From: Microvirga sp. VF16
GTDB lineage: Bacteria; Pseudomonadota; Alphaproteobacteria; Rhizobiales; Beijerinckiaceae
Assembly: GCF_016864375.1 (NCBI RefSeq)
Contig: NZ_CP069354.1
Span: 3,011,501 to 3,075,500 of the forward strand
Direction of reading: 5' to 3'
DNA: 64,000 bases
Of this stretch, positions 30,410-38,900 are shown piece by piece (within the stretch, counting starts at the first letter, position 1; every line of letters begins with the position of its first letter). Made by a program: the position numbers and the translations under genes. The notes beneath the pieces are model-generated. The model ran no database searches. It had not been told where the DNA came from and saw nothing but the letters and a program-made list of their open reading frames with translations.

Positions 30410-30632
30410 AGGCACGGTACGAGGAAGCGTTTCGGACACTCGCTTGCGGGCACCAGCACTAAGCTATCCAGACCATCGCGAAAGCCCCTTCCGCGCCTTC
30501 AGGCCCGCTAAAGAATTCTGCTGAAACTATGAGCCTATGGACGTGCGGCCATTGCTCATCATTGCCCCTTCAGGCACAATATGAAACTATATACCGTTAA
30601 CTAATGCCTTTGAAGGCGTACGCGGGGTTCTA
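30410..30632. other. Intergenic region upstream of the first RTX gene
   Basis: 223 bp. An imperfect direct repeat is visible (CCTTCAGGC followed after 5-19 nt by TGAAACTAT, at about 30498-30533 and 30568-30590). GC content falls toward the RTX start. A plausible -10 (ACTATATAC, near 30590) precedes the gene, but no clear -35. No ORF is supported. Confidence 0.35.
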
Positions 30633-31961
30633 ATGGCCATTACAGTCGGCAACGATACCAACGAACAGTTCATCGTCTCTCCAGGTGTTCCTGGTGAAGA
30701 AAACATATTCTACGGAATGGGTGGAAACGACATCTTCATCGTGAACGACGGTGTGTTCAACACCGATCTCTCAGGCTCCAATAGCACGGGCGATCTTGCC
30801 GATACGCAATGGGACGTCATCCAGCTTCTGGGCTCTGCGCATTTCAATTCCCTTCACGCCATCGACGTTCTGACATTTGCGTCTCCGAATCCGGTAACAA
30901 CCGTCACGTACAACGCCAACAGTTTATTCGGTGTCTCGCAAGTCGTGGGATCAGCCGCAGGCACCGACATCATTCATTTCAGCAGCGCTTCAGAACCTGT
31001 CGACCTCAACATTTCAGGCACGGTTTTCGTAAATTGGGGTCGACCCAATCAACAGATCTTGGTTGATCTGAACACCAACGCCGAAAAGATCAATGACGAT
31101 CGTTTCGTCGGCAGCGCCGCTGGCGAACGCGTGACCGCCGGCAACGGCCGCGACCTGCTCTACGGCAATGCCGGCGACGATCATCTCGATGGCGGCAATG
31201 GCATCGACGTGCTCGACGGTGGTGACGGCAACGACACGCTGATCGCCGGCGGCGGCAACGACAGGCTGCCCGCCGGCCTCGAGAGCGGCCCAAACATCCT
31301 CAAGGGCGGCAACGGCAACGACGTCTACAAGTTCAACGAGAAGGTCGATATCGTCATCGACTCTGGCGGTCTCGACTGCCAAATGGTGTCCAAGACCACC
31401 ACGATGTCATCCAAGGCCATCCTGGAAGGTCTTGCCGCAGATGAAACCGCTGGAGGCAAGTCGATCAACCTGACAGGCAACACCAAGGCCAACCTCCTCG
31501 TCGGCCATGCCGGCAAGAATTCCCTGAAAGGCATGAACGGCAACGACATCCTTCAGGGACGCGACGGCAACGACCAGCTGGATGGCGGCGCCGGCAACGA
31601 TCAGCTCTATGGCGGTCTCGGCAGCGACAAGCTCACGGGCGGTCTCGGGCGGGATACCTTTTACTTCGACGCCGTTCTCGGCGGGTCGAATGTCGACCGG
31701 ATCCTCAGCTTCTCGACGAGGGACGACCGGATCGCCCTGGACCGGGACATCTTCACGGCTCTTACCGGAACCAGGCTCGCCTCGTCCGCCTTCACCATCG
31801 GTTCGAAAGCCAAGGATGCCGGCGATCTGATCGTCTACAACAAGTCGAATGGCGCTCTCTATTACGACGCAGACGGTTCGGGCACCGCTGCCGCGGCCAT
31901 CAAGTTCGCGACGCTCGACAAGAACCTGAAGCTCTCGGCTTCGGACTTCATCGTGGTCTGA
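30633..31961 (+). CDS. RTX calcium-binding secreted protein A (442 aa)
   Basis: Residues 1-165 are an unrecognised beta-rich N-terminal region (MAITVGNDTNEQFIV...). Two clusters of GGxGxDxLx nonapeptides follow: about 167-235 (AGNGRDLLYGNAGDDHLDGGNGIDVLDGG in part) and 290-345 (GNDQLDGGAGNDQLYGGLGSDKL). These should form calcium-loaded beta rolls outside the cell. The last 95 residues (FYFDAVLGGSNVDRILSF to SASDFIVV) form a C-terminal domain shared with the other three RTX proteins here and probably carry the uncleaved type I secretion signal. Only one cysteine and no Sec signal. It is the only RTX gene on the plus strand. Function (adhesin, enzyme carrier, S-layer) not determinable. Confidence 0.9.
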   Translation: MAITVGNDTNEQFIVSPGVPGEENIFYGMGGNDIFIVNDGVFNTDLSGSNSTGDLADTQWDVIQLLGSAHFNSLHAIDVLTFASPNPVTTVTYNANSLFGVSQVVGSAAGTDIIHFSSASEPVDLNISGTVFVNWGRPNQQILVDLNTNAEKINDDRFVGSAAGERVTAGNGRDLLYGNAGDDHLDGGNGIDVLDGGDGNDTLIAGGGNDRLPAGLESGPNILKGGNGNDVYKFNEKVDIVIDSGGLDCQMVSKTTTMSSKAILEGLAADETAGGKSINLTGNTKANLLVGHAGKNSLKGMNGNDILQGRDGNDQLDGGAGNDQLYGGLGSDKLTGGLGRDTFYFDAVLGGSNVDRILSFSTRDDRIALDRDIFTALTGTRLASSAFTIGSKAKDAGDLIVYNKSNGALYYDADGSGTAAAAIKFATLDKNLKLSASDFIVV

Positions 31962-31966
31962 ACTTA

Positions 31967-32011
31967 GAGCATCGGACCCAAAAGTGGTCTCCACTTTTGG
32001 GTCCGATGCTC
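31967..32011. repeat. Perfect 21-bp inverted repeat
   Basis: GAGCATCGGACCCAAAAGTGG (31967-31987) and its exact reverse complement (31991-32011) are separated by TCT. It lies just after the RTX A stop codon. I recall similar 'gcatcgg-acccaaaagtgg' sequences as dispersed elements in Methylobacteriaceae. Confidence 0.9.
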
Positions 32012-32022
32012 CTTTCTTAAAG

Positions 32023-32111
32023 GCGCATCGTTGATGCGGAAAGCCGGGTCCACTTTTCACTGGCGTGGCCCTTCGGTCGCTGACGCGGCCCTCCGGGTCC
32101 GCACGATGCGC
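32023..32111. repeat. MITE/REP-like element with 9-bp terminal inverted repeats
   Basis: GCGCATCGT (32023-32031) and ACGATGCGC (32103-32111) bound an 89-bp imperfect palindrome that contains GGGTCCACTTTT, the complement of the core of the adjacent 21-bp repeat. It is probably one composite dispersed element with 31967-32011. Confidence 0.6.
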
Positions 32112-32133
32112 TAGATCACATCTCGCTGCTACG

Positions 32134-32164
32134 ACCCGCTTCGGCCTAGCCGAAGCGGGTTTTT
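32134..32164 (+). terminator. Terminator after RTX A
   Basis: Stem ACCCGCTTCGG/CCGAAGCGGGT followed by TTTTT on the plus strand. Confidence 0.85.
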
Positions 32165-32373
32165 CGTTGCCTGTCGTTTGGCGCGAGCAAGCGATGTAAA
32201 CCAACGTCTAGGGGTCGGCATATCTGGTTATTGGACCGCTGGGTTTTATCCCTCATGCCGTTGGCAGAACGATTCAAGACTTACCGTATCCCGGCCTTTG
32301 GAGGATTGAGCGGAGTGATGAATTGGCGAGGTATGTCCTGCATCCCGCTGAGGCACCATTGAAGGCACAAACA

Positions 32374-32405
32374 TAAGAAAACCGGCCCCCTTTTAGGAGG
32401 CCGGC
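32374..32405 (-). terminator. Terminator after RTX B
   Basis: On the minus strand GCCGGCCTCC/GGGGGCCGGT followed by TTTTCTTATG, 33 bp beyond the RTX B stop codon. The rest of the 31962-32437 gap holds no supported gene. Confidence 0.8.
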
Positions 32406-32437
32406 ACATGTTTTCATCCAATATAACGTATCGTTAA

Positions 32438-35400
32438 TTAGATAAAGAGAAGCTCGCCAAACTTGAAGTTCTTCAAGGCCGAGTTCTTGGTGAAGGTCGC
32501 AAGCTCAATCGCAGCCTTCGAACCGGAACCGTCGGAGTCGTAGGATAGGACGCGCTTCTTGTCGTCATACACGAAGTAGTCGTCCTTATCCTTCGCCTTG
32601 GATCCGACCGTGAAGAACTTGCTCGCCAGCTTTACAGCCTTGATCTCAGTGCCCTTCTTGATCGAGTTATAGAGCGTCTTGTTGCTCTTGAACAAAGTGT
32701 TCTCGAGCCAGATCGAATCGTCCTTGACGCTGTAGTCCTTGATCGTGTCGAAGTTGACCCGACGATCGCTCGAAGACGTGCCGAGCCGTCCGTCGAAGAC
32801 GAAGACGTCCTTACCAACACCACCCCACAGAGTGTCGTTGCCATATCCGCCCCAGAGCTTGTCATCGCCGGCACCGCCGTAGAACACGTCCTTGAAGTTG
32901 CCGGTCTTGCTGCCTTTGATGACATCATTCAACGGGCTGGCTGAAGCAGGAGCCATTAGCTCAGGTCCCAGGTCTCCGACATTGATGCCGAATGTCTGCC
33001 TTGCCGCTCCGCCACTACCGTCACTGACCTCGATGGTGACAGCATGCTGCGTCGCCTGTTCATAATCCAACAAGACACCATTTTCGACCATCAGCTGATT
33101 GTTGACGATCTTGAAGCGGCCATCGTTATCCACCAAGGCTCCACTCGCGGACACGATCTTATAAGTGAGCGCGTTGCCATCCGGATCGACAGCAGAAAGA
33201 GTGCCGACGGGGGTGTTGTTAAGAGCGAGTTCCTGAATGGTTGCATTGCTGAGCGTAGGCACGCTCGGAATGCGGTTGGGAACGTTCTCGGCAACATCGT
33301 TGACAACAATGGTGAAATCCTGGTCCAGGAATCCGCCTTTGCCGTCCAATACACGGACTTTTACGGTATGGGTGTGACCGGGACCAGAGTTCTCATAATC
33401 AAGGCTCTGATTCTCTTTAAGCTTCAAGACCCAACCATTTGTAGTCGATACAACCTCAAACTTACCGCTTGGATCTCCGTTCGGGCTAATCATGTATGTC
33501 AGGCTGTCTAAGGGATTATTATCATGCCCTAAGAGAACGCCGAACGTCGCGCCTGCCACATTCTCGTTTATAGAAGCTTCGGTTTCTCCGTTCGCAAAGG
33601 TCAGAGTGTCCGGGGGAACATTGTCGCCATCATCGCTAGTATCGTTGGTGACATAGATCTTTATTGTTTTCGCCTGAGGCATTGTGCCCCCATGACGATC
33701 CGTAACCTGAACTCTGACCTCGAAATACTTACCGAACTCATCGCTGAGTGCCGGCTCGGTATCATAGTCAAGAGCGCGCGTGGTCACGATCTTAGTGATG
33801 CCGTCTTCCTTACTCAGAGTGAAGCGACCGCCTGCATTATTGGTGAGTTCATACGTGAAGGACTCGCCGGCATTGGTGTCGCTTGCATTCAGAGTGCCGA
33901 CTTCCGTACCAGCGATGAGGTTCTCACGAACAGAATTGCCCGCGATGGAAACGTCAGTCGGAGCACGGTTAGCCGCTTGAGACACGACGAAGACATTCAT
34001 GCCACCGCCAGCGGTCAGTCCACCACTGTCAGTTACGGTGATTGTGAAGTTGGTGGTCTCTTCCGTATTTACGGCGTCCGTATCGCGGTTGCGCGGATTA
34101 TACCGGAGCGCCTTAATGGCCGCTGTAATCTCAGCTGCCGTACCGACGACTGTGTAGACCCCCGTCTCAGGGTTATAACCTCCAATACCGAGGTTCTCGA
34201 AAACGCCTTTACTTGGCGTATCGAGGTGAATCTTGGCTGTGAGCTGACCAGAATCGGTAATGCTAACATTGGAGAAGGGAGTCGCCAAAGCATTGTCGAA
34301 GACGGTAGTGGTTCCGGAAAAGCCTTCGATAGATGGGGGTGCAGGCATACCGCCATCATCGCTGGTATCGTTAGTGATATAGATCTTGATGGTCTTCGGT
34401 TGCGGCATCGGAGCCCCACGACCATCGGTCACCTGAACCTTGACTTCATAGTATCGACCCGAAGCGTCGGTCTTGAGAAGCAGATCGTTACTCTCATAGT
34501 CCAGGCTCAAGGCCGTCACGATCTTTGTGACGCCATTGGCTTTGCTCAGAGTGAAACGCCCGCCTGCGTTGTCCACGAGTTCATAGTTAAAAACTTCGTT
34601 GGCGTTGGTATCGCTTGCACTCAGCGTGCCGACATCACTGCCGACAATGAGATTCTCTCGAACGGACGCAGACGAAATGGAAACATCCGTCGGGGCACGA
34701 TTGGCGGCCGTGGCGTTGACTGTGGTACTTGAGTTAGTTGTCTCCAGCCCTCCAGTGTCTCTAACCTTGATGGTGAAAGTCGTCTGCTGCCCTGCGCCCG
34801 TTGCATCGTTGGGACGATCTGCCGGGTTGAATTGCAAGGCTCGCAGAACGTTTGTCACATGGTTGGCATTCCCTGTGACGGTAAAGGTACCTGCCTGGGG
34901 ATTGTAGATTCCTCCGCTCAAGTTCTCGAATGCACCATGTGCGGCGGAACTCATCTCGATAACGACGGTAAGATCTCCGCTGTCGGAGATCGTTATAGTT
35001 GAGAAGGGCTGAAGCGAACCCGTGTCTTCAACATTCTGAGTGCCGGGAGTCACTCCCGTGATGTTCGGAGCCGTGTTGGTGCCGACGACGGTGGTCACCA
35101 CCTCGATCTCGGTGTTGCTGACCTCGGTATGGGTGGCGTCCTTGGCCGTGACCGTGAACACGGTCGTGATCGGGTTGCCGGCCACCGCCCGGTCCGTCGG
35201 GTTGAAGGTCAGCCCGTCCAGGATCGCCTTGATCTGCGCCGTCGTGCCGCTGAAGGTGTAGGTGATGGTGCTGCCGTTGACCACGCCCTGCACGGCAGTC
35301 CCGCCGAGCACGCCGTCGGCGTTGTTGAACGACACCGTGACCGTGAGCATGTCGGCGGCCTGGGCGTCCGTGATGGCCAGCTTGTTGAGGAACGGAGTGA

Positions 35401-35839
35401 CCGCCGCACCGGTGTCGGTCGCAGTCGTCGTGCCGTTGCCCGTCACCACAATGTCCGGCGGCGTGTTGACAGGCCCTTCGACGGCAATGTCGTTCAACTC
35501 CACATCAACCACGACTTGGTGCGCAAGAGTCGTACCGTTGTACATTTTGAATGTGATTTGATCGAAGTATCCTTCATAGGTAGGATCTTCAAAGTCAAAA
35601 TTCGTACTGCCGCCACTCAATGCGATCAGGAAGTACTCAGTTCCTTCCTTAATGATTCCAAAGCGGCCACCATAATCATTCTCCGCAACAATATTGAAAT
35701 TCGTTGCCGGAAAATCGATGCCGACTAGTTTACCAATTTTTGTGCCAGTTACGATGTTTTCGTTAATTCCAACGACGAACTGATTAATTTGCCGCCCGCC
35801 ATCAGTTGATACAGCTTGGATGGTTAGATTCTGAGGCAT
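32438..35839 (-). CDS. RTX protein B with cadherin-like adhesin repeats (1133 aa)
   Basis: Start ATG 35839 with AAGGA 8 nt upstream. Approximate domain order: N-terminal cadherin-like domain (15-125); two 'DTG'-type beta-sandwich modules (132-258, 259-385); cadherin repeat (386-495, VRENLIVGSDVGTLSASDTN); a further sandwich module (496-630); cadherin repeat (631-737, VRENLIAGTEVGTLNASDTN); two more cadherin repeats (738-856, 857-965); a short RTX run (FYGGAGDDKLWGGYGNDTLWGG, about 983-1008); and the shared C-terminal domain. Cys-free, no Sec signal: a type I-secreted, calcium-dependent surface adhesin is the best reading. It lies 78 bp downstream of RTX C on the same strand, probably one transcript. 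Confidence 0.9.
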   Translation of the reverse strand: MPQNLTIQAVSTDGGRQINQFVVGINENIVTGTKIGKLVGIDFPATNFNIVAENDYGGRFGIIKEGTEYFLIALSGGSTNFDFEDPTYEGYFDQITFKMYNGTTLAHQVVVDVELNDIAVEGPVNTPPDIVVTGNGTTTATDTGAAVTPFLNKLAITDAQAADMLTVTVSFNNADGVLGGTAVQGVVNGSTITYTFSGTTAQIKAILDGLTFNPTDRAVAGNPITTVFTVTAKDATHTEVSNTEIEVVTTVVGTNTAPNITGVTPGTQNVEDTGSLQPFSTITISDSGDLTVVIEMSSAAHGAFENLSGGIYNPQAGTFTVTGNANHVTNVLRALQFNPADRPNDATGAGQQTTFTIKVRDTGGLETTNSSTTVNATAANRAPTDVSISSASVRENLIVGSDVGTLSASDTNANEVFNYELVDNAGGRFTLSKANGVTKIVTALSLDYESNDLLLKTDASGRYYEVKVQVTDGRGAPMPQPKTIKIYITNDTSDDGGMPAPPSIEGFSGTTTVFDNALATPFSNVSITDSGQLTAKIHLDTPSKGVFENLGIGGYNPETGVYTVVGTAAEITAAIKALRYNPRNRDTDAVNTEETTNFTITVTDSGGLTAGGGMNVFVVSQAANRAPTDVSIAGNSVRENLIAGTEVGTLNASDTNAGESFTYELTNNAGGRFTLSKEDGITKIVTTRALDYDTEPALSDEFGKYFEVRVQVTDRHGGTMPQAKTIKIYVTNDTSDDGDNVPPDTLTFANGETEASINENVAGATFGVLLGHDNNPLDSLTYMISPNGDPSGKFEVVSTTNGWVLKLKENQSLDYENSGPGHTHTVKVRVLDGKGGFLDQDFTIVVNDVAENVPNRIPSVPTLSNATIQELALNNTPVGTLSAVDPDGNALTYKIVSASGALVDNDGRFKIVNNQLMVENGVLLDYEQATQHAVTIEVSDGSGGAARQTFGINVGDLGPELMAPASASPLNDVIKGSKTGNFKDVFYGGAGDDKLWGGYGNDTLWGGVGKDVFVFDGRLGTSSSDRRVNFDTIKDYSVKDDSIWLENTLFKSNKTLYNSIKKGTEIKAVKLASKFFTVGSKAKDKDDYFVYDDKKRVLSYDSDGSGSKAAIELATFTKNSALKNFKFGELLFI

Positions 35840-35917
35840 AGAAGAATTCCTTGTTACGTTATCTTGTGTCTTCTTAAGGTCAAGCCAAGGGGGCGGCTAT
35901 TCCCCCTTCAGCGTGAG

Positions 35918-38900
35918 TTAGACGATCTTGAAGTGGTCACTGGTCAACATGAGGTTAGCGGCGAGCGTCGCGAAGTGACGGGCGGCTGTCGCTCCAGTAC
36001 CATCGCTGTCGTAGTACAGCTTTCCTGACGTTTGATCGTAGATAATGCGATCATCTGCGTCCTGGGGCACCAGTCCGACGACAAAAGCGGAGCCTGGCAG
36101 GTTTTGCCCAACATCGCTTTCAGCAAAAGCGGTGAAGATATCGCGCTCAAGGTGGATTTTGTCTGCGGCAATTTCGAAGTTGCTGATGCTATCGACATTC
36201 GATGTCGAGAACCGTGAGTCGAACAAGAATACATCATCTCCGGCACCGCCAATCAAAGTATCCGCTTCTGATCCACCTGACAGAGTATCGTTGCCGTCTC
36301 CCCCATTGAGACGGTCTTTACCGCCACCACCTTTAATTAGGTTGTCCTTATCAGTGCCGGTGACCCGTTCCGTGATGATGTTCTCGACGGCAACAGTGAA
36401 GGATTGCTCGACAGCATTTCCTTGACCATCCGAAACTCGGATTGTGAATGTGAAGTCGCGTGTATCCAGCTGTTCGAAGTCTAGTTTCGTATGATCCTTA
36501 ACCTTGATCTCGTTACCTTCGAGATAAACGATGCCGTTCGCGTCATTTGTCAGCGTCCACGTCAATGAATCGCCATCAGGATCCACTGCCGACAGCGCAC
36601 CGACATTGTTACCTGAACCAAGATGCTCACGGACGAAGGAATCCGAGAAGGCGATGTTTGTTGGCGCTCCATTACCCGGACCTTCAGCCACGTCGTTCAC
36701 TTCGATCGTGAGCTCTTCCGTGTACTTGCCTCCATCGATATCGGTCACTTCGACGCTGACCTTGTGGAATGGGTCGGCCTCGAAATCCAGGGTGGCATTT
36801 TCCCGAAGCCTGAGCACCCAGCGGCCATCCGGCAGTCGTTCGATCAGGAACTTCTCGTCCGCATCGCCGACAATTCTGTATTTGAAAGGACCCTGAACAT
36901 CGTCGACGGCGCTCAGCTCGCCGATGATGGAGAGACCTTGCGAGTTCTCATCGATCTTATAGGAGGTCAGCGCGATATCGGTCGGGTCGGACTCCGGACC
37001 CTGGCCACCTGTCGGAGGCGGAGGCGGAGTTATGTTCCGATAAACATAGTCAATGCCCATGGACTTGAGATAGTCCGCGAATATCGCAGCCTCAGCCGCC
37101 CCTCCTACGAAATTACTGTCCCAGATATAGGCAACATCCATGTCGCCGCCGGTGTCGTTTTTCGACAGATCGTCACCTTTATTGGCGAAGACATAGGTGT
37201 CGTTGCCGTCCCCACCCTCGAAACGATCAGCCTCTCCCGCGCCACCGTGCAGGTAGTTTCTGCCTGCATTGCCTATCAGGTGATTACTGATGTTATTGCC
37301 GATCAGGTGGATCGGGAAGGTGCCTTCGGCCGCCTGCAGCACCTCAACCTCAACATCGTCACCCAGGGTAAAGGTTCCGCCTGTGATGATCGCCTTGTCG
37401 GCTGTTCCTTCTCCAGGGCCTTCGAAGACTGTGTCGCCGACACCGACATAGTAGGTGTCATTCCCTGCGCCGCCGACGAGTTCGCTTCCGGAGCCGTTGC
37501 CATAGATCGTGTTGGCGAGATGGTTACCAATCAGCGCGAGTGCACCCGTCGCATCCCTGGCATCCAGGATCTCGATGCCGGACGCCAGAAAATAGACGGT
37601 CGGACCGCTCTCAGAACCGAAATTGCCGCGCAGGATGATGGTGTCGATGTCGGTATCATCGCCGTTATCATCGACGGTGACGGTGGGCGCCGTGACAATA
37701 TAGGTGTCGTTGCCCTCGCGGCCCTCGAGGTAATCGTCGGCTCCACTGCTCTCGAGCGTGTTCGCGAGATCATTTCCGATCAGAATGCTCGGTATGCCAT
37801 CATCGGCCGGTCGTGCAATGAGCCAGACATCCGCCACGCCGAGTTCGGCCTGCAGGATCTCGATATCGCCACGACCTTCAAGCGAGTGCTTGCCGGCAGC
37901 GGTCACCATCAAGGTATCGGCGGTGCCAGCGTCATCCTGAATGACGTCATCGGCATCGGCGTAGTAGACATCGCTGCCCCAACCTCCCTGCAAAGTGTCG
38001 ACCCCAGCCCCGCCCTGCAGCGTGTTTGTCATGTCGGTGCCGATGACGGTCGTGCCGTGATCTCCCGCGATCAGCCAGAGGCCTTCGATATCTTCGCCAC
38101 CGCTCAATGTCTCGATGCCGTCCGCAGCGGTAAATTTCCCGGAAGAGACCGCATAGGCGCTGTCGTGCTCACCGCCCGTATCGATGACAACATCACCTTC
38201 GGTGATAAAGTACCTGTCGTTCCCCTCGCCGCCTTCCAACTTATCGACGTGAGTGTAGGAGCCGATCAATTCGTTGTCATACTTGTTGCCGATCAGATGA
38301 ACCGAGGATGTGACCGACCCATGCACTTCCAAGATCTCAAGCCCGACCGCGTCTTCGAGCTTGAAGTAGTCGGTGAAGATGACGGCGCGGTCGGTGCCGG
38401 TATTCTCAACTTCTTCGACGACGACGTCGCTGGCATCGCGAATCCAATAGGTGTCCCCGCCGTTGCCGCCCACCATGGTGTCGGCGCCAGCACCGCCTTC
38501 CATCCAGTCACTGCCGTCGCCGCCGACAAGCCTATCATCGCCCCCTTCTCCCCAAAGGGAGTCTGCGCCTCCCCGCCCCTCCAGAACATTGCCCCGGTCG
38601 TCTCCATGGATCCAATCCCCGTGCTTGGAGCCGATCACGTTCTCGATCGAGAGGTACTGATCGCCTTTGGCATCGCCCCCATTCTTCGTCGCGTCCGCAA
38701 GATGGACGTCGACCATGGCTGTGGCATTCTCATAGGAAGCGGCATCGTTTCCATCGCCGCCGACCAGTATGTCTACCAACGACCCCGTCGGCCCGTTGCC
38801 ACCGCCTTCAAGGACGTCATCGCCGTCGCCGCCGTTCAGGTAATCGTTCGCACTACCGCCGACGAGTGTATCGTTCCCCCCATTGCCGTTGAACTCGTTA

